DNA from: Akkermansiaceae bacterium
GTDB taxonomy: Bacteria > Verrucomicrobiota > Verrucomicrobiia > Verrucomicrobiales > Akkermansiaceae
Reading direction: 5' to 3'
Assembly: GCA_030725745.1 (NCBI GenBank)
Contig: JANRFH010000023.1
Coordinates: 1-64,000, forward strand
DNA length: 64,000 nucleotides
The position numbers were made by a program, and so were the translations under genes. Below, piece after piece: positions 34,632 through 43,375 of this stretch. Each line of letters begins with the position of its first letter. The first letter of the stretch is position 1. The notes under the pieces were generated by a model, which did no database searches, was not told the origin of the DNA, and saw only the letters and a list, made by a program, of their open reading frames with translations.

Positions 34632-35276
34632 ATGACATTTAAAAACATCAGCCAGCTTTGCCTTATCGGCCTATTCGCATTTCTTGCGAGTTGCGCCACG
34701 AAAAAAATCGACCCGGAACTTTCGAAAACGGATCCGGAATACAAGAATCCTTTTGAAGAAGGGACTTACGAGCACTTCACCGCAGAAAAGGACTATCCCA
34801 AGACCTACGACACTTGGACGAATGTTCAGCTTCTGCCTCAGACCAATTCCTCAAATTCCTGGGTGAAGGTCAGCCTTAAGTTGCAGCGCGCCTTCCTCAT
34901 GAACGGGGATCAGATCGTCATCGATTACCCTATCTGCTCCGGGATAGCTAGCCGCCCGACACCTCCCGGCGACTACAAGGTTCTTGAGAAAATTGTTAAT
35001 AAGCGTTCGAACCTATACGGCAAAATCTATGATGCCGATGGCGTATGTGTGAATAGCGACGCCGATACGAAGTCCGATGTCGTTCCCGAAGGTGGTAAAT
35101 TCGTAGGAGCATCCATGAGCTACTGGATGCGCCTCACCAACGATGGCGTAGGCCACCACATCGGCAATGTGCGCCGCTACCCCGCCTCCCACGCCTGCAT
35201 CCGCGGGCCGAGCAAGACAATGCCTATCGTTTACTCCAAGATGGCGGTGGGCTCGCGCATTCTTGTTGAGCGTTGA
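34632..35276 (+). CDS. L,D-transpeptidase lipoprotein
   Basis: This enzyme forms 3-3 cross-links in peptidoglycan or attaches proteins to it. I choose the ATG at 34632 (MTFKNISQ). The 214-residue protein has a lipobox LASC with Cys21, and a YkuD domain ending with GHHIGNVRRYPASHACIRGP, where Cys189 is the nucleophile. The motif is SHACIR where SHGCIR is usual. It stands alone, followed by a strong bidirectional terminator. Confidence 0.9.
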   Translation: MTFKNISQLCLIGLFAFLASCATKKIDPELSKTDPEYKNPFEEGTYEHFTAEKDYPKTYDTWTNVQLLPQTNSSNSWVKVSLKLQRAFLMNGDQIVIDYPICSGIASRPTPPGDYKVLEKIVNKRSNLYGKIYDADGVCVNSDADTKSDVVPEGGKFVGASMSYWMRLTNDGVGHHIGNVRRYPASHACIRGPSKTMPIVYSKMAVGSRILVER

Positions 35277-35292
35277 TTAATATTTTCCTAAT

Positions 35293-35329
35293 AAAAAAGC
35301 CCGCAGGAGATCATCCAGCGGGCTTTTTT
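35293..35329. terminator. Bidirectional terminator
   Basis: A 12-bp perfect stem AAAAAAGCCCGC / GCGGGCTTTTTT with a 13-base loop lies between two convergent genes, the L,D-transpeptidase and the cytochrome b562-like gene, and has T-runs on both strands. Confidence 0.92.
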
Positions 35330-35352
35330 ATTCGAGAGGGGTGGGGGAAGGT

Positions 35353-35763
35353 TTATTCCTCCACGTATTTGTCGTGGCCGGTCTTTTTGCTTTCGCGCAG
35401 CGCAGTGACACCTTCGGCGACCTTTTCCATGTCGCCATCGAGGAAGGCGAGTTCGATTGAAGCGAGGGTTGAGATGAGTTGCCCCATCATTTCGCGATAT
35501 TTTGCGGCTGCTTTCGCTTTGTCCGGGCCGTCGGGCATGTCGGTCACCATTTCCGGGAGAAGTGAGATGGCCTTGATCATAGCGTCCTGAGCCTCGCGGG
35601 TAAGTGCGGCTCCTTTTTCGGGATCCTCCTCGCGGCGGAAGGCCTTGTAGGCGTCGTTCATGATCTCCATCTGCTCGCCAAGGGGCGTATCTTCGTCGGC
35701 AGTTGCTGGCTGAATGAACATCGCGGAAGCAGCGATGGCGGGTAGGAAGTATTTCAATTTCAT
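35353..35763 (-). CDS. Cytochrome b562-like periplasmic protein
   Basis: This 136-residue protein has a signal peptide (ATA-D near 22) and a four-helix layout. The N-terminal helix GEQMEIMNDAYKAF matches cytochrome b562 (NMETLND) with Met32 at the heme-ligand place, and the last helix LRESKKTGHDKY matches LKTTRNAYHQKY with His130 as the second ligand. The ligand spacing is 98 residues against 95 in E. coli. Heme binding would be noncovalent. It stands alone and no redox partner is adjacent. Confidence 0.75.
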   Translation of the reverse strand: MKLKYFLPAIAASAMFIQPATADEDTPLGEQMEIMNDAYKAFRREEDPEKGAALTREAQDAMIKAISLLPEMVTDMPDGPDKAKAAAKYREMMGQLISTLASIELAFLDGDMEKVAEGVTALRESKKTGHDKYVEE

Positions 35764-35905
35764 GATGTCGTAATTAAAATGAGCTTCACGGGAAGTCCAA
35801 GGGAAAAGGAAGGCATCTCCATTAGAAATTTTTAACTACAATGTCCTCTGCGCTCCCATTGCGGTTAAATACCTCTGCAATCGGCTCTTTCGGTTCAAAT
35901 GTAGG

Positions 35906-38281
35906 ATGTCCAAATGGGAAAAGCAGCAGCCATCCATTTCTCGGAAAATGGCTTCTAAGCCGCCGTTTCCCGCCTACATTCGCAGTGTGGACGCAGAGGA
36001 AAACGATTCCCCGGAGAAGCCCTTATCACGGCGATGGAGGCTTCTTCTCAAGGCGCTTATTGTAATGATCCTACTTGGCGCCTTCGGGTGGTTTGTCCTG
36101 CCTTGGTTCTTCCCTATACCGGAGTCCCTCACTCAGAGCCCCGTCGCCTCGCCCGTCCTTCTAGATCGCCATGGCGCGCCGATCCGTTACCTGACTTCGT
36201 CGGACTTTTCGCGCTCCGCCCCGGCGCAGCTTTCGGAAATTCCCGCCCGGCTCATCGATTCCACACTCGCTGCGGAGGATAAGCGCTTCTATCAGCACCA
36301 CGGCATCGATGTCTTCGCCACCGCTCGCTCTGCCTGGGATTTCCTCCGCTACAGGCGTGCTGTTTCCGGAGCTTCCACCGTCACCCAACAGCTGGCCAAG
36401 CTCTCTCGACCTCCCTCCGAACGTAATCTCACCGCGAAATTCTTCGAGGCCATGCTCGCACGCAGGTTGGAAATGACATGGGACAAAGACCGCATCCTTG
36501 AGGCATACTTCGCCCGCTTGGAATATGGAAATCTCCGCACCGGCCCGGTCGAGGCCGCGCGATTCTATTTTCAGAAACCCCTCGGCGACCTATCTCTCGG
36601 TGAGTGTTCCCTTCTCGCCGGGCTGCCACAGGCTCCCTCCCGCCTGAACCCTGTCCGCCATCCCGAGCGTGCGTTAAAACGCCGCGCTTTCGTTCTGGAT
36701 CGACTTGCCGTGACCGGGAAATACAAGGAAGCCGCCATCGAGCTAGCACGCGCCGAGCCGATCACCCTCCGCCCCCTGCGTGAAACTGCCTCTGCTCCGT
36801 GGCTAAGCCGTGTGGATCAAGATGCCGCCCGCATGCGCTCCACTCTCGATCTCTCGCTCCAGCAGGACATCGAGCAGATCGTCCGCGAGGAGACCGCGAA
36901 ACTCAAATCCGCCAACCTCCGCCACGCTGCAGTCGTCGTCATTGACAATGCCACCGGCGACATCCTCGCCATGGTCTCCTCCGCAGATTGGAATGACTCG
37001 CGCGGTGGCCAGATCCACGGCGCACTCACCCCCCGTTCTCCTGGATCGACACTGAAGCCTTTTACCTACGCTCTAGGCTTCCGCCACCTCGGGCACCTGC
37101 CCTCCACGGTCATCGCCGATGTGCCGCTGCGCCTCCGCACCGAGCAAGGACTGCAGCTACCGGAAAACTACGACCGCACCTACCGCGGCCCGGTCACCAT
37201 CCGCACCGCGCTCGCCTGCTCGCTGAACATCCCCGCACTCCGCGAAATGGAATCGCTCGGCGGTGAGGAAAAGCTCCGAGATTTCCTCGGAGAGCTAGGC
37301 ATCTCCACCCTCACCGAAGATCCCGGCCACTACGGCCTCGGTCTCACACTCGGCAACGCCCCTGTGAAACTCCTAGAACTCACCAACGCCTACGCCTGCC
37401 TCTCGCGCATGGGCGGCTTCCTCCCCACAAGACTTTTCATGGATGAGCAAACACCTGTGGAAAAACCTCTGCTCGATCCCACCAATGCCTGGCTCATCGC
37501 CGACATCCTCTCGGACAAGGATGCCCGCGCCCCAGCCTTCTCCTCCGGCGGGCCGCTCGACCTGCCCTTCCGCTGCGCGGTGAAAACCGGCACCTCCTCG
37601 GATTTTCGCGATAACTGGTGCATCGGCTTCACACCGGAATTCACCGTGGGAGTTTGGGGAGGAAATTTTGAGAACCGCCCCATGGAAAATATCTCCGGCG
37701 TCTCTGGCGCTGGCCCGATCTTTCACCGATCTTTGGTGCGCGCCCATAGAGGCAAGCCCGCCTCTTGGTATTTAGAGCCGGAGGGTATGAAGAATATCAG
37801 CATCGACCCGTGCACAGGAAGAGACCTCCGATCAATAGCTCCCATCAGCAACACAAGTCTCATACTGGAGAGAGTCATCTCAGAAAAAGTCCCCATCTCT
37901 CGCCCCATTCCTCTTGCCCGCCCCACCGACTACGATGAAAAGGGTCGCGCCCTCCTCGATGCCACCTACCGAGAGTGGTATGGCAGCAAGCACAATCGCC
38001 GCCGCAACGAACTTGCCCTCGACGAGGACTCCATCAACGCCGTGTCTTTGGAAATCGAGCGTCCGCGCGATGGCTCAACCATCCTCCTAGATCCAGAAAT
38101 GCCCGGCAGCGGCGGCCTAAAACTCCTCAGCAACCTACCCGAGTTTACCACCTGGTCTTGCGACTCACTTGAGATCAGCGGCGACACCGCCTCTCTCACA
38201 CCAGGCACCCACGTCATCACCGCCACCGACACCCGCGATGGCAGTGAACACACGGTCAGCATCGAGGTGAAATCCCTCTGA
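35906..38281 (+). CDS. pbpC: Penicillin-binding protein 1C
   Basis: This bifunctional inner-membrane enzyme polymerises and may cross-link peptidoglycan. The 791-residue protein has a membrane helix near 47-70, a GT51 domain with catalytic Glu124 in AAEDKRFYQHHG and STVTQQLAK, a transpeptidase domain with SPGSTLKP (Ser381), SLN (439-441) and KTG (560-562), and the PBP1C-specific beta domain from about 690. A second possible start is the ATG at 35948. No alpha-2-macroglobulin gene, a frequent E. coli-type partner, is next to it. Confidence 0.94.
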   Translation: MSKWEKQQPSISRKMASKPPFPAYIRSVDAEENDSPEKPLSRRWRLLLKALIVMILLGAFGWFVLPWFFPIPESLTQSPVASPVLLDRHGAPIRYLTSSDFSRSAPAQLSEIPARLIDSTLAAEDKRFYQHHGIDVFATARSAWDFLRYRRAVSGASTVTQQLAKLSRPPSERNLTAKFFEAMLARRLEMTWDKDRILEAYFARLEYGNLRTGPVEAARFYFQKPLGDLSLGECSLLAGLPQAPSRLNPVRHPERALKRRAFVLDRLAVTGKYKEAAIELARAEPITLRPLRETASAPWLSRVDQDAARMRSTLDLSLQQDIEQIVREETAKLKSANLRHAAVVVIDNATGDILAMVSSADWNDSRGGQIHGALTPRSPGSTLKPFTYALGFRHLGHLPSTVIADVPLRLRTEQGLQLPENYDRTYRGPVTIRTALACSLNIPALREMESLGGEEKLRDFLGELGISTLTEDPGHYGLGLTLGNAPVKLLELTNAYACLSRMGGFLPTRLFMDEQTPVEKPLLDPTNAWLIADILSDKDARAPAFSSGGPLDLPFRCAVKTGTSSDFRDNWCIGFTPEFTVGVWGGNFENRPMENISGVSGAGPIFHRSLVRAHRGKPASWYLEPEGMKNISIDPCTGRDLRSIAPISNTSLILERVISEKVPISRPIPLARPTDYDEKGRALLDATYREWYGSKHNRRRNELALDEDSINAVSLEIERPRDGSTILLDPEMPGSGGLKLLSNLPEFTTWSCDSLEISGDTASLTPGTHVITATDTRDGSEHTVSIEVKSL

Positions 38282-38339
38282 GCACATCGGCCTAATGGCT
38301 GATTTTGGAAATTTTGGTTTGTTCCGGGTCTTGCTCCCT

Positions 38340-38455
38340 CTCCTCCCATATTCCTCCTTCTCTCCTTTTGGAAAATAGCCGGAAAGTGGTGATAATGGTC
38401 GATAGAGGGTGCGGGCTTTTTCTTTACGGGGAGGGTGGGAGGAAGATGGGAGAAG
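38340..38455. repeat. Purine-rich inverted repeat
   Basis: In the 292-bp gap after pbpC, 38340-38357 (ctcctcccatattcctcc) and 38438-38455 pair as an inverted repeat with 16 of 18 matches. The arms are nearly pure pyrimidine and purine. They could form a long-range hairpin or a triplex-prone tract. Nothing else is visible in this gap. Confidence 0.5.
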
Positions 38456-38573
38456 AAGGAGGAAGACTTGGGTTGGTGGTTTATTAGTCACTGCTCAAAT
38501 CAGGACAGCACGGAGCGCCATGCCTACCTCTTTGATCACTTGCACACCCGCAATCTTCGCCGAGACTCTGCCC

Positions 38574-39038
38574 ATGATCCATACCCTCGCCCAAGAGCAG
38601 TTCCTCCCCATCACACTCACTGAAGCATGGGATTTCTTTTCAAGCCCGCGCAACCTCGACGAGATCACGCCCGACGACCTCGGCTTCAAGATCGTCTATC
38701 AGCCCGGCGAGAAAATGTATGAAGGCCAGATCATCGAATACCGCGTCATGATCCTCCCCGGCATCTGGCTCCCGTGGGTCACCGAAATCAAAGCCGTTGA
38801 AGAAGGGAAATCTTTTTTCGATGAACAACGCTTCGGCCCCTACAAATTCTGGCACCACATGCACAGCTTCGAGGAAAAAGACGGCGGTGTTCTCATGAAA
38901 GACCTCGTCCACTACGCCCTGCCACTCTGGCCGTTCGGCGAGATCGGCCACGGGATTTTCGTCCGCCCGAAGCTAGAGAAAATCTTCGGCTTCAGGAAAG
39001 AGGTGCTCGAAAAGCGCTTCGGCAAGCGACCTGAATAG
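38574..39038 (+). CDS. SRPBCC-family ligand-binding protein
   Basis: I choose the ATG at 38574 (MIHTLAQEQF), giving 154 residues. The START/Bet v1-like fold begins with the standard FLPITLTEAWDFFSSPRNL and has a strand-rich centre (WVTEIKAVEEGKSFFDEQ, YKFWHHMHSFEE) and a long C-terminal helix. These small hydrophobic-cavity proteins bind lipids or aromatic ligands; the ligand here is unknown. No obvious operon partner is present. Confidence 0.85.
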   Translation: MIHTLAQEQFLPITLTEAWDFFSSPRNLDEITPDDLGFKIVYQPGEKMYEGQIIEYRVMILPGIWLPWVTEIKAVEEGKSFFDEQRFGPYKFWHHMHSFEEKDGGVLMKDLVHYALPLWPFGEIGHGIFVRPKLEKIFGFRKEVLEKRFGKRPE

Positions 39039-39060
39039 TGCTTCTGCATGGGAATTTTTT

Positions 39061-39157
39061 TTAACCGCAGATGACACAGATGGACACAGATCGAAATGCA
39101 GGGAAGACTGAGGCACCACATCCTCTTCCATCCGTGTATTCCTTGCTATCTGTGGTT
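39061..39157. repeat. Inverted-repeat element, TTAACCGCAGATGACACAGAT family
   Basis: The left arm (39061-39092) reads ttaaccgcagatgacacaga then tggacacagatc. The right arm (39129-39157) is its degenerate reverse complement, ending ctatctgtggtt. The 5' half of this family is a common intergenic repeat in PVC and some other bacterial genomes. No reading frame lies inside. Confidence 0.6.
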
Positions 39158-39203
39158 CAGCTCTTATTGACCAAGATGGACAGGGTGTTCCTGAAACGGG
39201 CGC

Positions 39204-39326
39204 TCATTCGATGCCGCTGCTCGAAGTCGGCGGTGCTATCAGGGCTGGATTGTCTTCTGCATTTGCTACAACTGGGCACCACAGGAACGCCGTTGCGAGT
39301 ATAAGGTTGAAAATTCTTTTTTTCAT
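39204..39326 (-). CDS. Possible 40-residue secreted peptide
   Basis: An ATG at 39326 starts a frame of 40 residues. The first 22 form a convincing signal peptide (KKRIFNLILATAFLWCPVV then ANA-E) and the mature part is only about 18 residues (EDNPALIAPPTSSSGIE). It lies 31 bp after the DUF2007-like gene on the same strand. The palindrome GATGAA-a-TTCATC (39339-39351) sits between them. It could be a truncated remnant or a genuine small exported peptide. Confidence 0.4.
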   Translation of the reverse strand: MKKRIFNLILATAFLWCPVVANAEDNPALIAPPTSSSGIE

Positions 39327-39357
39327 AAGGGGATGGTTGATGAAATTCATCCGTCGA

Positions 39358-39675
39358 TCACTCTTGCGTGAGGGGCGACTGGCAGTTCCAGCAGGCGCCG
39401 AAGTTTCCGGGCGAGGTTTCACCGCAATTCGGGCATGTGATTTCGGTGCCGGAGAGTTTCTCGGTTTCTTCGAGGTGCTCTTTGATGAGGGCGTAGGCGC
39501 GGTCATAGTCTTCGGAGTGAACGACACAGAGGGCAGGAAAGAAATCGGGGATGGAGACGCCCTCGGTGGTCGAGAGATTTTCGTTTTTGATGAAGGTGGG
39601 GATTTCCGCAGCTTCTAGAAGAGATTGGTAGAAGGTGACTTTCGTGAGATCGCGTTCGCGGAAGAGTTCTTTCAT
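39358..39675 (-). CDS. DUF2007-like protein with C-terminal zinc ribbon
   Basis: I choose the ATG at 39675 (MKELFRERDL), giving 105 residues. The N-terminal 70 residues resemble the DUF2007 signal-transducing-protein fold: VTFYQSLLEAAEIPTFIKNE and YDRAYALIKEHLEE. The end is a four-cysteine ribbon with Cys81/84 and Cys95/98. Function of the family is unknown. Confidence 0.75.
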   Translation of the reverse strand: MKELFRERDLTKVTFYQSLLEAAEIPTFIKNENLSTTEGVSIPDFFPALCVVHSEDYDRAYALIKEHLEETEKLSGTEITCPNCGETSPGNFGACWNCQSPLTQE

Positions 39676-39849
39676 GGGGGATAGTGATTGATTCTGAGGT
39701 TCGGTTCGTATGGTGAAGAAGCAAGGGTTAGATGAAAAGGCAAGGGTGCACGTATCGCCGAGAAATCTTGTTATTAGGGTTCGAAATGAAAGGATGTCCT
39801 TTTCCAAGCCGTCTATACTCTTCACTGTCAGCACTTAGAAATACCCGTT

Positions 39850-42525
39850 ATGAAGACCCTAATACCTTTAGTTTTAATCCCCATCGCCGCCACAGGGTGG
39901 ACACCATCCGATACTGGTTTCATGGCTCCTTTGGATACCTTTGTCGTCAAGGAAGGGCTTGAGGTAACGGAATGGGCGGTGAGCCCGATGTTGCGTAATC
40001 CGACAAACATGGACATCGATCACCTCGGGCGTATCTGGGTGACAGAGGGCGTGAACTACCGGATGAGAGGCGATCAAAGGCAGCCAGAGGGTGATCGCAT
40101 CGTTATACTCGAGGATACGGACAAGGACGGGAAAGCGGACAAAAGCTCGGTCTTCTGGCAGGATCCGGAGCTGGTGACGCCGCTCGGTATCGCAGTCTTT
40201 GACAACGTCGTCATGGTCGCTCAACCGCCACATATGCTGAAGCTGACCGACACGAACCGGGATGGCAAATTCAGCGAGAAGGACGGCGATGTGCGTGAGG
40301 TGTTCCTGACGGGTTTCAACGGGCGCAACCACGACCACTCCCTGCACTCCGTGACATCGGGGCCCGATGGCAAATGGGTTTTCAACCAAGGAAACTGCGG
40401 AGCGATGTTTGAGGATAAATCGGGGACGACCATTAAGCTGGGCGGAGCGTATATCGACGAGCGCTACTCGAAAAATGTGGCCAATGTGAAGGAGATAGCG
40501 GGTCAGCCATCAGGCGACGGATTTAGCTACAATTCAGGAGCCGCGATCCGGCTGAATCCCGATGGAACCGGGGCGAAGGTGATCGGGCACGGCTTCCGGA
40601 ATTCCTACGAGCAGATCACGAACTCGTATGGCTTCGTCTTCCAGAACGACAACGACGATCCACCGGCCTGCCGGGTGACTCACATGCTGGAGGGCGGCAA
40701 TGCCGGGTTCTTCTCGCGCGATGGGAAGCGGACATGGAGGGCGGATCAGCGCCCGGGTCAAGACACGCCGACTGCGGAGTGGAGGCAGGATGATCCCGGC
40801 ACGATGCCTGCGGGCGATGTCTATGGCGGCGGCTCGCCGACAGGTGTGTCGTTTTATGAAAACGGCGCGCTTGGAGAGGAGTTTGTCGGCACCCTGCTTG
40901 CCTGCGAGCCAGGGCAGAACCTGATTTTCTCCTACCAGCCGGAGCTGGAGGGAGCCGGGATGAAACTGGTGCGTGATGTGTTCGTGACGACAAATCCCGC
41001 GAACGATTTTGCTGGCTCGGATTTCACCGGACAAGGCAGGGCGGCTGCTGGAACCGCTCTGATGCACAACTTCCGCCCATCGGATGCGACGGTGGGAGCG
41101 GATGGCGCGATCTATGTGGCTGACTGGACGGACTCGCGTGTCGGCGGGCACGGAACGAATGACCAGGGAGCGACCGGGGTGATCTATCGGATCGCACCGA
41201 AGGGCTTTAAGCCGGTGGTGCCTGAGATGGATCTTACGACGATAGAAGGCGCGGTGACTGCGCTGAAATCGCCAGCCAACAATGTGCGGTGGCTTGGATT
41301 TGAGAAGCTGAAGTCCGAGGGCGAAGGCGCATTCGATGCCGTGGCTGAGGTGATGAAGGATGCAAATCCTTTCGTTGCTGCACGTGGCATCTGGCTGCTT
41401 CCTTACATGGGTGAAGAGGGAATCCAAGTGCTCGAGGGGCTGCTAACTCACGATGATGAAAAGATACGCCTCGCGGCATTCCGTGCGATCCGCCGTAGCG
41501 ACGGGGTAGTGGATGCGTTCTCTTATGCTAAGCAACTGGCGAATGACGAATCGCCTGCGGTTCGCGCAGAAGCTGCGATTGAAATGAGATACCGCAGCTA
41601 CGATGAGGCGCAGGAAGTGCTCTTAGCGGTGGCGAAGGGATATGACGGCAAAGACCGCTCGTATTTAGAATCGCTGGGTCTCGGTGCTGGGAAAAATACC
41701 GAGGCACTTTGGCAAACGCTTTCCACTGAGATGAAGCCGGGTGCGTCGGAGGAATGGTCGGAGGCTTTTGCTCGACTCACATGGCGCTTGATGCCGGAAG
41801 CCGCTGTTCCGGCTCTCGCTGAACGCGCAGCTTCCGAAAAGCTCTCCAATGAAGCTCGCATCCTAGCGTTAGATTCCCTGGCTTTCATCAACACCCGTGC
41901 ATCGGCAGATGCGCTGATCTCCATAGCGTTAGAGGATTCTCCGGTGAAAGACACCGCCTCATGGTGGCTGCAAAACCGCGAGGGCGGGGAGTGGGCGTTC
42001 ATGAAGCTGGGCGCGGAGTTGAAGGAAAAAGGAATATTGAAAGCTCCTGTGAAAATCCAAGCGATCACCATGCCGACGAAGCCGGAGAAGACAAACTATT
42101 CAGTTAAGGATGTGCTGGCGCTCAAGGGCGATGCGACGAAAGGCAAAGCACTGGCAGCACGTTGCGTGATGTGTCATCAAGTCGATGGACAGGGCGCGGA
42201 ATACGGCCCGGCGCTCAAAGGCTTCGGCAAGAATCAGACGGATGAGGTCTTGATTCAGTCTCTCATCGATCCATCAGCAGAAATTTCCCATGGTTTCGAT
42301 GGTCGGGAGCTGATCCTGAAAGACGGCGGTGCGATCCACGGGCTGGTGATCGGCGATGGCAAGACGGTGACGATCAAATCCACCGGAGGTGTGACTCAGC
42401 AAGTGCCGAAGAATAAGATCAAGGCGAACAAGCCCTTGGAGCAATCCCTCATGCTAAGCTCGGATCAGCTTGGGCTCAGCGCTCAGGACACAGCTGATAT
42501 CGTCGAGTGGCTGAAAGGGTATTGA
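39850..42525 (+). CDS. PVC-type membrane-bound dehydrogenase-like cytochrome
   Basis: This 891-residue secreted protein has a signal peptide near 1-16, a beta-propeller of the PVC heme-binding/dehydrogenase family at about 25-440 (PTNMDIDHLGRIWVTEGVNY), HEAT repeats to about 720, and one c-type heme site Cys772-x-x-Cys775-His776. The last 60 residues have the family's ILKDGGAIHGLVIGDGK element. Such proteins are numerous in Planctomycetota and Verrucomicrobiota, and are thought to oxidise sugars or related compounds; the substrate is not known. Confidence 0.9.
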   Translation: MKTLIPLVLIPIAATGWTPSDTGFMAPLDTFVVKEGLEVTEWAVSPMLRNPTNMDIDHLGRIWVTEGVNYRMRGDQRQPEGDRIVILEDTDKDGKADKSSVFWQDPELVTPLGIAVFDNVVMVAQPPHMLKLTDTNRDGKFSEKDGDVREVFLTGFNGRNHDHSLHSVTSGPDGKWVFNQGNCGAMFEDKSGTTIKLGGAYIDERYSKNVANVKEIAGQPSGDGFSYNSGAAIRLNPDGTGAKVIGHGFRNSYEQITNSYGFVFQNDNDDPPACRVTHMLEGGNAGFFSRDGKRTWRADQRPGQDTPTAEWRQDDPGTMPAGDVYGGGSPTGVSFYENGALGEEFVGTLLACEPGQNLIFSYQPELEGAGMKLVRDVFVTTNPANDFAGSDFTGQGRAAAGTALMHNFRPSDATVGADGAIYVADWTDSRVGGHGTNDQGATGVIYRIAPKGFKPVVPEMDLTTIEGAVTALKSPANNVRWLGFEKLKSEGEGAFDAVAEVMKDANPFVAARGIWLLPYMGEEGIQVLEGLLTHDDEKIRLAAFRAIRRSDGVVDAFSYAKQLANDESPAVRAEAAIEMRYRSYDEAQEVLLAVAKGYDGKDRSYLESLGLGAGKNTEALWQTLSTEMKPGASEEWSEAFARLTWRLMPEAAVPALAERAASEKLSNEARILALDSLAFINTRASADALISIALEDSPVKDTASWWLQNREGGEWAFMKLGAELKEKGILKAPVKIQAITMPTKPEKTNYSVKDVLALKGDATKGKALAARCVMCHQVDGQGAEYGPALKGFGKNQTDEVLIQSLIDPSAEISHGFDGRELILKDGGAIHGLVIGDGKTVTIKSTGGVTQQVPKNKIKANKPLEQSLMLSSDQLGLSAQDTADIVEWLKGY

Positions 42526-42534
42526 TTGTGATGG

Positions 42535-42652
42535 GGAGCGCGGGTCGGTGTGCCCCTTGGGTATTGTAAGCCGCTGTCTTGCACTCCGATTCTCTCTCGG
42601 GGCTTGAATGGAATATCGGAGTATCAGACAGCGGCTTACAAAGCCGCGCTCC
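42535..42652. repeat. Inverted-repeat element between convergent genes
   Basis: Inner arms 42566-42590 and 42615-42639 (gtaagccgctgtc and gacagcggcttac at their outer ends) pair with few mismatches. The outer ends GGAGCGCGG and CCGCGCTCC add a longer stem. The element stands between the PVC cytochrome gene and lexA and may also serve as a transcription stop for both. Confidence 0.65.
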
Positions 42653-42662
42653 ATATTGGCCG

Positions 42663-43277
42663 CTACGCGGATTTGCGTAAGAGGGCGACCATGACGCCCT
42701 GGATGAAGAGCTCACCGGTGGGGATGAGGTCGGGGTAGGCGGAGTTTTCGGCGTGGAGGTAGGTGCGGCCTTTTTCGGAGACGAAGCGCTTGAGAGTGGT
42801 TTCTCCATCGATGAGGGCGGCGACGATGTCACCGTTGCGTGGTTCGCGTTTTTCGAGGACGACGGTGTCGCCATCGCAGATGTGGGCGTCGATCATGGAC
42901 TCGCCGCGGACGCGGAGGGCGAAGGTGTCGCGTTTACGGCCGATGCCGATGGAGGTGACATCGATAGAGAGGCAACCTTCCTGTTCTTGCTCGGCGGCTT
43001 CGGCGTAGCCAGCGGCGATGGAGCCGTAGATGGGGATGTCACAGATTTCCTCGCGGTCGAGGTCTTCGGGGAAAATGACGGCGCGAGCTTTTCCGGGGAG
43101 GCGCTGGATGACGCCTTTTTTCTCAAGGGCGCGGAGGTGGCTCATCGCGGCTGTCTGGCTGGCGAATCCGAAGTAGTGCTGGATTTCGCGGGTGGAGGGC
43201 ATGATGCCGGTCTCGTGGTGAGCCTTGCGGAGGTAGTCGAGGATCTCGATCTGACGGGTAGTGAGTGAATGTGACAT
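42663..43277 (-). CDS. lexA: LexA SOS repressor
   Basis: LexA represses DNA-damage genes and cleaves itself when RecA filaments form. I choose the ATG at 43277 (MSHSLTTRQ), giving 204 residues. The winged helix covers 1-65 with STREIQHYFGFAS. The cleavage Ala89-Gly90 lies in SIAAGYAE, with catalytic Ser127 in GESMIDA and Lys163 in TTLKRF. A perfect verrucomicrobial-type LexA site lies 13 bp upstream, so it is autoregulated. It is divergent from the helicase/PdeM pair. Confidence 0.97.
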   Translation of the reverse strand: MSHSLTTRQIEILDYLRKAHHETGIMPSTREIQHYFGFASQTAAMSHLRALEKKGVIQRLPGKARAVIFPEDLDREEICDIPIYGSIAAGYAEAAEQEQEGCLSIDVTSIGIGRKRDTFALRVRGESMIDAHICDGDTVVLEKREPRNGDIVAALIDGETTLKRFVSEKGRTYLHAENSAYPDLIPTGELFIQGVMVALLRKSA

Positions 43278-43289
43278 AATTTTGAACAG

Positions 43290-43303
43290 TGTTCTTGAGA
43301 ACA
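43290..43303. promoter_or_regulatory. LexA operator
   Basis: TGTTC-TTGA-GAACA is a perfect copy of the TGTTC-N4-GAACA motif described for Verrucomicrobia. A further GAACAGTGTTC overlaps its left side (43284-43294). It lies between lexA (start 43277) and the divergent helicase gene (start 43376), so it may control both. Confidence 0.85.
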
Positions 43304-43375
43304 AAGTGCAGTGGAAATGGCGAGGCGTAAAGAAGGAAATTCCACATGCAAGCTATGCGATCTGTGTTTCAATGA

